Of a DNA stretch of 10,159 nucleotides, positions 1 through 6,831 are shown piece by piece. The stretch covers positions 1 through 10,159 of the forward strand of contig JBDTKH010000066.1 in NCBI GenBank assembly GCA_039935415.1, read 5' to 3'. Within the stretch, counting starts at the first letter, position 1, and the number at the start of each line of letters is the position of its first letter. The stretch is from Palsa-870 sp039935415. Its GTDB lineage: Bacteria; Chloroflexota; Dormibacteria; Dormibacterales; Dormibacteraceae. The notes under the pieces were generated by a model, which saw nothing but the letters and a program-made list of their open reading frames with translations, did not search any database and was not told where the DNA came from. Both the position numbers and the translations under genes were made by a program.

Positions 1-525
1 GCCTTCTTGCGCAAGGTCCGAGAGGTCATCAAGGCCAACAAGGCGGTCGCTGCCGGAGCGTTGGTCAGGTTCCTCAATCCCCTGATCAGGGGTTGGGTTC
101 ACTACCACCGGCACGTGGTCAGCAGCAAGACCTTCGCGTTCGTGGATCAAGCGATCTGGAAAGCGTTGTGGCGTTGGGCTCGACGGCGACACCCGAACAA
201 GAACCTCGGCTGGGTCCGGGCAAAGTACTTCCCGGCCTACCGGGGCCGTCAGTGGGTGTTCACGGGCCAGGTGACCAAAGCCAACGGAAAGAAGCAGGCT
301 CTGCGAGTCTTCTTCGCAACCTCCGTGACGGTTCGGCGGCACATCTCCGTACGGGGTGCGGCCAACCCCTTCGATCCTGAGTGGGCGGCGTACTTCAAAG
401 ACCGGCGCGCCCGGCGACGGAAGGACGCTTTCTGCGACAAGCTGCGGCTTGCCAATCGTCCTCGTCCACAGCAACGAGCCGACCGTGTTGAAACCCCGTC
501 CCTCGGGGCGGTAGTTGAGGCTTGA
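1..525 (+). CDS. ltrA: Group II intron reverse transcriptase/maturase, 5'-partial
   Basis: The reading frame is open from base 1, so this is the C-terminal part of a longer protein whose polymerase domain lies upstream. The visible part carries the maturase (domain X) signature: LNPLIRGWVHYHRHVVS at nt 73-123, then KALWRWARRRHPNK and a WVRAKYF block, and later ANPFDPEWAAYF. Domain X binds the intron RNA and assists splicing and mobility. In many relatives an HNH endonuclease with paired cysteines and a HHI motif follows. Here only about 45 basic residues follow the DPEW block, with no such motif, so the endonuclease is absent or deleted. The stop codon (523-525) overlaps the first bases of RNA domain V, closer than usual, which also suggests that the 3' coding end was trimmed. 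The family call is firm. Activity is unknown. Confidence 0.9.
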   Translation, partial: AFLRKVREVIKANKAVAAGALVRFLNPLIRGWVHYHRHVVSSKTFAFVDQAIWKALWRWARRRHPNKNLGWVRAKYFPAYRGRQWVFTGQVTKANGKKQALRVFFATSVTVRRHISVRGAANPFDPEWAAYFKDRRARRRKDAFCDKLRLANRPRPQQRADRVETPSLGAVVEA

Positions 526-557
526 GCCGTGTGCCGGGAAACTGGCCTGCACGGTTC
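524..557 (+). ncRNA. Group II intron domain V (catalytic hairpin)
   Basis: This 34-base hairpin opens with GAGCCGTG and closes with CACGGTTC, giving an 8-pair lower stem with one G-U pair. It has a short bulge on the 3' side, and the upper stem CCGG/CTGG is capped by a GAAA tetraloop at 538-541. The AGC catalytic triad is at 525-527. Size, triad, bulge and tetraloop all match domain V, the active-site hairpin of group II ribozymes. The hairpin looks intact. Confidence 0.92.
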
Positions 558-560
558 TTA

Positions 561-598
561 GGGGAGGGGGCGGCGGCAACGTCGTCCCCTTACCCGAC
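561..598 (+). ncRNA. Group II intron domain VI with candidate branch-point A
   Basis: Three bases after domain V, GGGGGCGGC (566-574) pairs with GTCGTCCCC (581-589) around a GGCAAC loop. The outer GGGG at 561-564 can pair with CCC at 593-595, leaving the A at 592 bulged. Family knowledge makes that A the lariat branch point, with the intron ending about six bases later at AC (597-598). The exact 3' splice site is inferred. Confidence 0.75.
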
Positions 599-743
599 CA
601 TCATCCGGCTCTCCGACGGTCTCTGCTTCTCCGGCATTCACGGTCATGCTCATGCTGAGTTGGTTCCAGACAAGCGGTAGAGGCCGACGCTTCGCTGCCA
701 CGCCGGAGCGGCGCACTTTTCCCAGGCTCTCGTCCAGTGGTGA
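599..743. other. Non-coding stretch after the intron, no recognisable gene
   Basis: This stretch lies between the intron end and the transposase fragment. Frames on both strands are open in places (for example 558-764 on the minus strand), but none shows a domain or a plausible ribosome binding site. The plus-strand frame continuous with the downstream transposase is closed by a TGA at 741-743. It is most likely decayed mobile-element or insertion-target DNA. Confidence 0.4.
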
Positions 744-1100
744 ATACCTCGATACCTGATTCATGATCGTGACCGCGCCTGGGGCGCCGACTTTGGCCGG
801 CGAGCCTTGGGACTAGGTATCAAGAGTCTGCGGGCTCCGATTCGGGCGCCACGTGCCAACTCGATCGCCGAACGCTGCGTGAGGACAGTCCGTCAGGAAT
901 GCCTCGACCACATGATTCCCCAAAGCGAGGCCCACCTGCGCAGGATCCTGGCCGAGTTTGTCGACTGCTACAACCGTGATCGCCCTCACCGGAGGCTCGG
1001 TTTGCAGTTACCGGTTCCGAGGCCTCAGACAGGGTCCGGCGTGATCGCCGTCCGACCGGTTCTAGGCGGTCTCCGCCATGTCTACGAGAGAGCAGCTTGA
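744..1100 (+). pseudogene. DDE integrase-core transposase, C-terminal fragment
   Basis: This is the C-terminal half of an rve-type (DDE) transposase of the IS3/IS481-like kind. From the in-frame TGA at 741-743 it reads IPRYLIHDRDRAWGADF, where HDRD carries the second catalytic aspartate. It continues through RAPIRAPRANSIAERCVRTVRQECLDH, whose AER glutamate (870-872) is the third catalytic residue, and ends with the usual CYNRDRPHRRLG motif and a LGGLRHVYERAA tail. The N-terminal helix-turn-helix and first catalytic aspartate are missing, so it cannot be active. ATG at 807 gives the longest ATG-initiated frame, but homology clearly extends upstream of it. It overlaps in content with the right-hand transposase (both contain the RxLIHDxD block), so the two are not halves of one split copy. 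Confidence 0.88.
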
Positions 1101-1167
1101 GCCGGACTGACTTTTGTCGGCCTACACCGGCTCGCCGCCGACGTGCAATACTACGCCGTCACATACC

Positions 1168-1179
1168 GTAATCGATTAC
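1168..1179. promoter_or_regulatory. Candidate LacI-family operator palindrome
   Basis: GTAATCGATTAC is a perfect 12-bp palindrome with a central CG, ending one base before the AGGGA ribosome binding site of the first operon gene. LacI/GalR-family operators, including the cre-type consensus, commonly have this form with a central CpG and flanking TAA/TTA half-sites. The operon encodes its own LacI-family regulator at 6832-7881. It is AT-rich within GC-rich surroundings. Binding so close to the start would block transcription or elongation. A clear -10/-35 pair could not be assigned upstream. Confidence 0.65.
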
Positions 1180-1192
1180 AGGGATGACGAGC

Positions 1193-2551
1193 ATGAACGA
1201 GCTGCAGCTTCTGAACCAGTTTCTGTCGCGTCGGCGATTCCTGCAGTTGTCTGCCACGGCCGCGCTGGTCGCGGCGTGCGGCCCGGCGTCAGGCGGCTCG
1301 TCCTCCAACTCGGGCGGTTCGATCTCTGGCACGGTCAACGTCACCTATCCGGACCAGGCGGGTTTCAAGCCGAAATACGTCGAGCAAGCCGCCGCGGCGG
1401 TCAAGCAGAAGTTCTCCGGAGTCACCGTCAACATCGACCTCCAGAAGATCGACGACGACAGCTTCTACACCAAGCTGCTTCTCCGCCTGTCCAGCGGCGA
1501 CGTCCCGGACGTCTTCCATGTGGCGGGCACCAGCATCGGCGCGCTAGCTGACGCCGGGTACATCGAACCGCTAGATTCATATGTTTCTTCCTGGTCGGAC
1601 TGGGCACAGTACCCGGACGCGGTGCGCAGCGGCGTGAAGTACCAGAACAAGGTCTGGGCGATCCCTTACGGCCTCGACATGCGCTGGCTCTACTACCGCA
1701 AGGACGACCTTCAGAAGGCCGGGCTCCCGGCCGACTGGATGCCCGCCAACGTTCAGGGGATTCTGGATGCGGCAGCCGCGGTGAAGGCCGCCACCCCAAG
1801 CGTCCTGCCCTACGCGCTCTATGCCGGGCCGGCCGGTTCGAGCGGAACCGCGGATCACGCTTTCGTGCCGCTCCTGTGGGCGTACGGCGGCCAGCTCCAG
1901 GACTCGAGCGGCAAGTGGATCGGCGACAGCCCGGCCACGAGGAAGGTCATGGCCTACTATGCCAAGGCCTACGGTTCTGGCCTGAGCCCCAAGACGATCA
2001 TCACCGCCACGCAGCCATGGGTGTCGATGCGCCAGAAGCTCGGCAACGGGCAGCTCGCCCTTCTCTTCGAAGGGGGCTGGGTGTACGGCGGCTGGGACGC
2101 CGCGAACAAGGCCGGCACCGAACAGAACGTCGGCTACGTCCTCCATCCCACCGAGTCAGGCGGGCCTTCGTTCACCGTCGGTGGACCGGGAACTTGCTGG
2201 TACATCGCAGCCAAGAGCATCCACAAGGCGGCTGCCTGGGAGTTCGTTAAGGCGATGAACTCGGCGCAGATCGTCGGCTCCCTGAACGCGGAGGATCCGC
2301 ACCCGGTCGCCCGGGCCGACGCAGCAAACGTGCCCGCGTTCGCGTCGAGCAAGTACCTAGTCGATTCGACCGCTGCGTTGAAGCACGCTCGCTTCACAGC
2401 ACCGACGGCGGACTACCAGAAGGTCATCCTCGCGATCCAGACTGCGACGGCGCGTGTGGCCTCCGGCGAGCTGGGCGGCGATGCAGCCTCGCAGCGGTAC
2501 ACCGAGGACTTGAAGCAGCAGCTCGGGGCCGACAAAGTCACCACGAAGTAG
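1193..2551 (+). CDS. Carbohydrate ABC transporter substrate-binding lipoprotein
   Basis: This is an extracellular solute-binding protein (family 1, CUT1 type) that captures a sugar or glycoside and delivers it to the adjacent permeases. The N-terminus has a twin-arginine motif (SRRRFLQLS, residues 12-20), a hydrophobic run and a lipobox LVAAC with Cys29, followed by a Ser/Gly-rich linker. This indicates a lipid-anchored, probably Tat-exported protein. The body has typical family features, such as a GDVPDVFHV block and WAIPYGLDMRWLYYRKDDLQKAGL, and at about 452 aa it is of usual size. ATG 1193 is preferred over the in-frame ATG 1184, because AGGGA (1180-1184) lies 8 bases before 1193. It is the first gene of the operon, its stop overlaps the next start by one base, and a palindromic operator sits just upstream. 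The ligand cannot be read from sequence. Confidence 0.93.
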   Translation: MNELQLLNQFLSRRRFLQLSATAALVAACGPASGGSSSNSGGSISGTVNVTYPDQAGFKPKYVEQAAAAVKQKFSGVTVNIDLQKIDDDSFYTKLLLRLSSGDVPDVFHVAGTSIGALADAGYIEPLDSYVSSWSDWAQYPDAVRSGVKYQNKVWAIPYGLDMRWLYYRKDDLQKAGLPADWMPANVQGILDAAAAVKAATPSVLPYALYAGPAGSSGTADHAFVPLLWAYGGQLQDSSGKWIGDSPATRKVMAYYAKAYGSGLSPKTIITATQPWVSMRQKLGNGQLALLFEGGWVYGGWDAANKAGTEQNVGYVLHPTESGGPSFTVGGPGTCWYIAAKSIHKAAAWEFVKAMNSAQIVGSLNAEDPHPVARADAANVPAFASSKYLVDSTAALKHARFTAPTADYQKVILAIQTATARVASGELGGDAASQRYTEDLKQQLGADKVTTK

Positions 2552-3450
2552 TGATCGCCGGCCGCCGGAGCTCGTTCCGGCGCAACCGGTTGTACGTGGC
2601 AGGGCTCAGCCCTGCCACGTTGCTGCTTGGGCTGTTCTTTGTCGGTCCAGCGCTGTGGGCCGTCTATTCGAGCTTCACGAACAGTGCCCTGGTCGGCATC
2701 GATGCGGCCAACCCACGCTTCGTAGGATTCGACAACTACGTGCGCCTCTTCCACGACCCAGACTTCGCCCAGGTCATCCTCAACTCGGTCGTTTTCGTGG
2801 TCGGCTCCGCGGTCGTCGGCCAGTTCGTGCTGGGCCTGGCGCTGGCGCTGCTCCTCGATCATGCAGAGCGGCGCCGCTTCCGCGCGAGGAGTTTCGTCTA
2901 TTTCGCAGTCCTGCTGGCCTGGGTCAACCCAACGATCATCGCCGGATTTCTGTGGGTCGCGATGTTCGACTTCTACAGCGGCTCACTGAACGTGGCCCTC
3001 GGCCATCTGCACCTGGGTCCTGTGGACTGGTTCGGCCAGGCGCCAATGCTGTCGGTGGTCATCGTCAACACATGGCGCGGGACGGCGTTCGTGATGCTCA
3101 TCTTTCTGGGCGCCCTGCAAACGATCCCCTCCGACATCTACGAAGCCGCTCGGGTCGACGGGGCCAGCGCGTTCCGCCGTTTCTGGGACCACACATTGCC
3201 AATGCTCCGGCCGATCGCCGCCCTGACGCTCCTGTCCGTGACGATGGCGACGTTTGGGACCTTCATCCTCATCCAGGCGCTCACGAACGGCGGCCCGGCG
3301 CTGCAGACAGAGGTGATCGCCCTTTACGCCTTCCATGAGGCGTTCCAGGCGTACGCGATCGGCTATGGATCAACGATCGCGGTCGTGATGCTCTCTCTGA
3401 ACCTTGCGTTCGCGATCGTATTTCTGCGCTGGTCGAGGGCGCGGGTGTGA
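2551..3450 (+). CDS. Carbohydrate ABC transporter permease, MalF/UgpA type
   Basis: This is an inner-membrane permease subunit forming half of the translocation channel. The protein is 299 aa with six hydrophobic segments, roughly at residues 14-37, 76-100, 114-137, 166-190, 217-245 and 270-295. The EAA loop that docks onto the ATPase is visible as YEAARVDGASAFRRFWDHTLPMLRP, starting near residue 197. It opens with GTG whose G is the last base of the upstream TAG stop, so translation is probably coupled. Its stop overlaps the next permease by four bases. A perfect inverted repeat with 12-base arms lies within its first codons (2594-2620) and could form a strong mRNA hairpin at the boundary with the binding-protein gene. 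Confidence 0.94.
   Translation: MIAGRRSSFRRNRLYVAGLSPATLLLGLFFVGPALWAVYSSFTNSALVGIDAANPRFVGFDNYVRLFHDPDFAQVILNSVVFVVGSAVVGQFVLGLALALLLDHAERRRFRARSFVYFAVLLAWVNPTIIAGFLWVAMFDFYSGSLNVALGHLHLGPVDWFGQAPMLSVVIVNTWRGTAFVMLIFLGALQTIPSDIYEAARVDGASAFRRFWDHTLPMLRPIAALTLLSVTMATFGTFILIQALTNGGPALQTEVIALYAFHEAFQAYAIGYGSTIAVVMLSLNLAFAIVFLRWSRARV
2594..2620 (+). repeat. Perfect inverted repeat (12-bp arms, 3-nt loop) inside permease start
   Basis: ACGTGGCAGGGC (2594-2605) is the exact reverse complement of GCCCTGCCACGT (2609-2620), with TCA between. The RNA would form a very stable GC-rich hairpin about 43 bases into the permease gene. It encodes VAGLSPAT in the signal-anchor region, so codon choice alone could have avoided it. 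No T-run follows, so it is not a classical intrinsic terminator. It may stabilise or limit mRNA at the binding-protein/permease junction. Confidence 0.7.
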
Positions 3451-4358
3451 AGGCCAAGGCCGGCGCTAGCGTCGCGTGGTCCGCAGCGACGGCTGCCGGC
3501 GAGGCGCCGGTTGTGCGGCGACATGAAAAACGCGCCGGCCCGCTCGAGTGGCTCGTCGTTCATTTTGTCTTCCTCACTGTCTGCACTTTTTTCCTGGTGC
3601 CGTTCCTGTGGCTCGTCAGCGCGGCGTTCGACGCCAAGGCCACCGCCTTCATCCAGTGGCCCGTCTCGCCGACGTTGATGAATTTCGCCCACCTCTTCAC
3701 GGACTACGATTTCGGCCGGGTTCTCTTCAACAGCCTGTTCGTCGCGATCGCCACGATGATCCTCGTCGTATTCGCAGTTTCCCTCGCCGGCTACTCGCTT
3801 TCGCGGCTTGACTTCCGCCGCAAGGACTGGATCACGTACGGCGTTCTGCTCCTTCAGACGATGCCGATATCCGCAACGATGGTCCCCCTATACGGCCTGT
3901 CCAAACAGCTGGGACTCCGAAACAGCTACCTGGGTCTGGTCCTCATCTCCGCTGCCATCGAGTTGCCATTTCTCGTATGGCTCATGAAGGGCTTCTTCGA
4001 TTCGATTCCCCGATACCTCGAAGAGGCTGCATGGCTGGACGGCCGGACGAGGTTGCGCGCCTTGTTCGAGATCGTGCTGCCACTTGCTGGACCAGGACTT
4101 GGGATTGCGGCAGGGCTTTCGTTCCTGAGCGCTTGGGCAGAAGTCCTTTTGGTCATCATCCTCATCGATACGCAGGAGCTCACGACGGTGCCGCTGGCGT
4201 TCTACCAGGCCATGCGGACGCAGGGCGGCTACACGGAGGTCCAGTACGGAGTGATCGCCGCGATGGCGGTCCTCTACATCCTTCCCGTCATGGTCGTCTT
4301 CTTCGGAGCGCGCCGGTTCATGGTCCGCGGCCTGATGAACAGCACCAGAGGTCTCTAG
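3447..4358 (+). CDS. Carbohydrate ABC transporter permease, MalG/UgpE type
   Basis: This is the second membrane subunit, pairing with the preceding permease. The protein is 303 aa with a cytoplasmic N-terminus of about 30 residues and six predicted membrane segments, the first near residues 34-58 and the last near 265-290. The ATPase-coupling EAA motif reads LEEAAWLDGRTRLRALFEIVLPLAGPG, starting near residue 190. Features typical of the MalG branch are the NSLFVAIATM run before segment 2 and the short cytoplasmic C-terminus (RRFMVRGLMNSTRGL). It starts at GTG 3447, overlapping the upstream TGA by four bases (GTGTGA), which implies translational coupling. The ATPase gene follows two bases after its TAG. 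Confidence 0.94.
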   Translation: MKAKAGASVAWSAATAAGEAPVVRRHEKRAGPLEWLVVHFVFLTVCTFFLVPFLWLVSAAFDAKATAFIQWPVSPTLMNFAHLFTDYDFGRVLFNSLFVAIATMILVVFAVSLAGYSLSRLDFRRKDWITYGVLLLQTMPISATMVPLYGLSKQLGLRNSYLGLVLISAAIELPFLVWLMKGFFDSIPRYLEEAAWLDGRTRLRALFEIVLPLAGPGLGIAAGLSFLSAWAEVLLVIILIDTQELTTVPLAFYQAMRTQGGYTEVQYGVIAAMAVLYILPVMVVFFGARRFMVRGLMNSTRGL

Positions 4359-4360
4359 TC

Positions 4361-5434
4361 ATGGCAGGTGTGCAGTTCGACGATGTCTGGAAGCTGTTCG
4401 CCAGCCAGACGGAGAGCGCAGCGGCCGTGCGTGGCCTCTCGCTGGATATCGCCGATCGGGAGCTGCTCGTCATCCTTGGGCCGTCGGGCTGCGGCAAGAC
4501 GACTGCTCTTCGGATGGTGGCGGGTCTCGAGGAGCCTGACCGTGGCGACATCCGGATCGGCGGCAAGAGCGTGGTCGGCCTGGAGCCAAAGGACCGCGAC
4601 GTCGCGCTGGTGTTCCAGAGCTACGCGCTCTATCCACACCTTTCCGCCCGAGAAAACATCCGCTACCCGCTCAAAGTCCGCGGGCTCTCGCGCTCGGAGC
4701 AGGATCGAAAGGTCGCCCGCGTCGCTGAAATGCTCGGGATCGGCCGGCTGCTGCCGCGGCGGCCTGCGCAGCTTTCCGGCGGAGAGCAACAGCGGGTCGC
4801 GTTGGCGCGGGCCATCGTCCGCGAGCCCCGCGTGTTCCTGATGGACGAGCCGCTTTCGAACCTCGACGCCAAGCTGCGGGTCCACACTAGGACCGAATTA
4901 AAGACGCTGCAGCACGAGCTCGGTACGACGATGGTCTTCGTCACCCACGACCAGGCCGAGGCCATGAGCCTCGCCCACCGGATCGCCGTTCTCAACGCCG
5001 GCGAACTCCAGCAGATCGGGACGCCGGACGAGGTCTACGATCACCCGGCGAACGTGTTCGTCGCTGAGTTCATCGGCTCGCCGCCCATGAACTTGCTGGA
5101 TGCGACTCGCGATGCCGGCGACCTCGTCGTTGCCGGCGGCTGGAGGCTGCCGGCTCCAAAGCTGACCCGTGCGGCCGACGGGGTCGATTCCGAGCTGACC
5201 GTGGGTCTGAGGCCGGAGGCCGTCCAGATCGCGGCCGGGGGTCAGCCGGCTGAGGTCGTTGCCGTCGAGCTATTCGGCAGCGAGGTGATCATCGGGGTGC
5301 GGCTCAACGGCGAGGCGATCAACTTGCGGGCTGCTCCCGACATCCGCCCTGAGCTCGGGAGCAAGGTCGGTCTTCGGGTCGGTCCGGCGGCGGTCCGGGT
5401 GTTCGACCGCTCCAGCGGCGCCGCGCTGAATTGA
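4361..5434 (+). CDS. Sugar ABC transporter ATP-binding protein, UgpC/MsmK/MalK family
   Basis: This is the cytoplasmic ATPase that powers the importer. The nucleotide-binding domain is complete: Walker A GPSGCGKTT at residues 40-48, Q-loop FQSYALYPHL, signature LSGGEQQR at 138-145, Walker B VFLMDE at 158-163 with the following DAKLR D-loop, and switch histidine H196 in VTHDQAEAMSLAHRI. A C-terminal TOBE/regulatory region follows (GLRPEAVQI, then VELFGSEVIIGVRL), as in CUT1 ATPases, which can serve more than one transporter. The start is ATG 4361, with AGAGG about ten bases upstream. The frame is open back to 3977, but that extension lies inside the permease gene and has no family similarity. 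Length is 357 aa, normal for the family. It overlaps the next gene by four bases (TTGA). Confidence 0.95.
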   Translation: MAGVQFDDVWKLFASQTESAAAVRGLSLDIADRELLVILGPSGCGKTTALRMVAGLEEPDRGDIRIGGKSVVGLEPKDRDVALVFQSYALYPHLSARENIRYPLKVRGLSRSEQDRKVARVAEMLGIGRLLPRRPAQLSGGEQQRVALARAIVREPRVFLMDEPLSNLDAKLRVHTRTELKTLQHELGTTMVFVTHDQAEAMSLAHRIAVLNAGELQQIGTPDEVYDHPANVFVAEFIGSPPMNLLDATRDAGDLVVAGGWRLPAPKLTRAADGVDSELTVGLRPEAVQIAAGGQPAEVVAVELFGSEVIIGVRLNGEAINLRAAPDIRPELGSKVGLRVGPAAVRVFDRSSGAALN

Positions 5435-6807
5435 GCCCAGGGCACGGTTCGGTGCTCGACGCGCCGCCGGACGTCGTCCTGGAGGGGCGCTTCACTGAGG
5501 CGGACAAGGAGCGGTACTCGCTCGTCCCGTTCGGGGTCGAGGCGGGCCATCGCCAGATCCATGTCCGCTACTCCTACACGGATCGGATCGACGCGGATCA
5601 GTTCCTCAGCGGCGGCAACACGCTCGACATCGGCCTGTTCGATCCGCGCGGCACCGAGACAGGCAGCGTGGGGTTCCGCGGCTGGAGCGGCAGTGACCAG
5701 CTCGAGTTCGTTGTCGGCGATGAATGGGCAACGCCGCCTTACATTGCAGGACCGATCCTCCAGGGAACATGGAACGTTTTGCTGGGACCGTACAAGGTCG
5801 GGCCGCGCGGGTGCGATTGGTCGGTTGAGATCAGGTTCGATCTCGGGGTTGAGCGATTCGAGCGTGACCTCGTCCGCAAGGGAGATCCGCGCTCGCCGTC
5901 GCTACCGCAGGCGCGCCCAGGCTGGCTGCGTGGCGACCTGCACTGTCATACACGCTACTCCGACGGCGATTCGTGGCCGAGTGAGCTCCTGCATGCCGGC
6001 GCTGAAGCGGGGCTCGATTTCCTTGGCGTGACCGATCACAACACTGTCGCCCACCTCGCCGAGTACGGAGCGGGCGGCCGCAGCCGGCCAATCGTGATCC
6101 CCGGTGTCGAGGTCACGACTTACAGCGGTCACTGGAATGCTTGGGGGACTGATCGCTGGTGGGAGTTTCGAACGCCCGAGGCGCCGGCCGTCGAGAAGGC
6201 CATGACGGAAGCCGCCCAATCGGGCGCGTTCGTAAGCGTCAACCACCCGAAGCCGTACGGACCGGCGTGGGAGTTCGACACGATCCGTTCCATGCATGCG
6301 ATCGAGGTCTGGAACGGGCCGTGGGCCCGGTTCAACTCCACCGCCGTCGACTTCTGGGAGCAGCGGCTAAGACTTGGGCAGCGGCTTGTCGCAGTCGGCG
6401 GCAGTGACACGCACATCCTGCGCCACCAAAATCCCGACCCGCTGCGCACCCAGGCTCTCGGGATGCCCACGACCTGGGTCGAGGCGGGCCCAGGCGCGAG
6501 CGTCGCGACGATCATCGATGCGATGCGGGCAGGCCGCACATTTGTGTCCGCAGGACCGGCCGGACCCCAGCTCTACCTCGAGCCCAAAGGGCGCGGAGTC
6601 GAAGTTTCGGTGCGCGGTGGAGCTGGTAGGACGCTTGTCGTCTTGGGCGACAAGGGTGCCATCGGCGCCGCGGCCGTGGAATCCGAAGACTGGTCCACAA
6701 CCATAGCCATACCGCGCGCGTCGACGTATGTCCGGGCGCAACTCGCGACCGCAAATGGCGAGCTCGAGGCGCTCACCAGCGCCATGTGGTGGCCGCACAA
6801 TGCGTGA
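5431..6807 (+). CDS. CehA/McbA-type PHP-domain metallohydrolase
   Basis: This is a predicted metal-dependent hydrolase of the PHP superfamily, CehA/McbA branch, whose studied members hydrolyse carbamate/ester or phosphoester bonds. The substrate here is unknown. Residues 1 to about 155 form a beta-rich N-terminal domain. The PHP domain follows, with metal-binding motifs in order: HCHTRYSDG (171-179), TDHN (201-204), PGVEVT with E227, NHP with H272, and GGSDTH with D326 and H328. All expected ligands are present. There is no signal peptide, so it is cytoplasmic. TTG 5431 overlaps the ATPase stop as TTGA. An in-frame GTG at 5452 has AGGG nine bases upstream and is a good alternative start. Its place between importer and glycosidase implies that it acts on the imported compound or a derivative. 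Confidence 0.88.
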   Translation: MSPGHGSVLDAPPDVVLEGRFTEADKERYSLVPFGVEAGHRQIHVRYSYTDRIDADQFLSGGNTLDIGLFDPRGTETGSVGFRGWSGSDQLEFVVGDEWATPPYIAGPILQGTWNVLLGPYKVGPRGCDWSVEIRFDLGVERFERDLVRKGDPRSPSLPQARPGWLRGDLHCHTRYSDGDSWPSELLHAGAEAGLDFLGVTDHNTVAHLAEYGAGGRSRPIVIPGVEVTTYSGHWNAWGTDRWWEFRTPEAPAVEKAMTEAAQSGAFVSVNHPKPYGPAWEFDTIRSMHAIEVWNGPWARFNSTAVDFWEQRLRLGQRLVAVGGSDTHILRHQNPDPLRTQALGMPTTWVEAGPGASVATIIDAMRAGRTFVSAGPAGPQLYLEPKGRGVEVSVRGGAGRTLVVLGDKGAIGAAAVESEDWSTTIAIPRASTYVRAQLATANGELEALTSAMWWPHNA

Positions 6808-6831
6808 TCCATGCGCGCGACGGGAGCTCTA

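Larger units (their letters stand above)
1..598 (+). mobile_element. Group II intron, 3' portion (5' end outside window)
   Basis: The segment joins the C-terminal part of an intron-encoded reverse transcriptase/maturase to RNA domains V and VI, in the order expected of a bacterial group II intron. Domain V is at 524-557 and domain VI at about 561-598. The intron 3' end is placed near 598, because the bulged A of domain VI (592) is followed about six bases later by an AC dinucleotide, matching the usual AY terminus. The 5' end, domains I-III and the polymerase part of the ORF lie upstream of the window. What the intron is inserted into cannot be told, since the bases after 598 match no gene I recognise. 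Confidence 0.85.

Noticed and set aside
558..764. Minus-strand 68-aa ORF over the intron end and the transposase fragment
   Set aside because: It covers intron domain VI and the plus-strand transposase fragment, has no domain, and looks like a chance open frame in GC-rich DNA.
1116..1142. Inverted repeat GTCGGC...GCCGAC between the transposase fragment and the operon
   Set aside because: Only six-base arms with a 15-base loop and no T-run. Too weak for a terminator or an operator call.
3977..4360. N-terminal extension of the ABC ATPase frame back to 3977
   Set aside because: It lies wholly inside the MalG-type permease gene, encodes no family-like sequence, and ATG 4361 has a usable ribosome binding site and gives the normal ATPase N-terminus.
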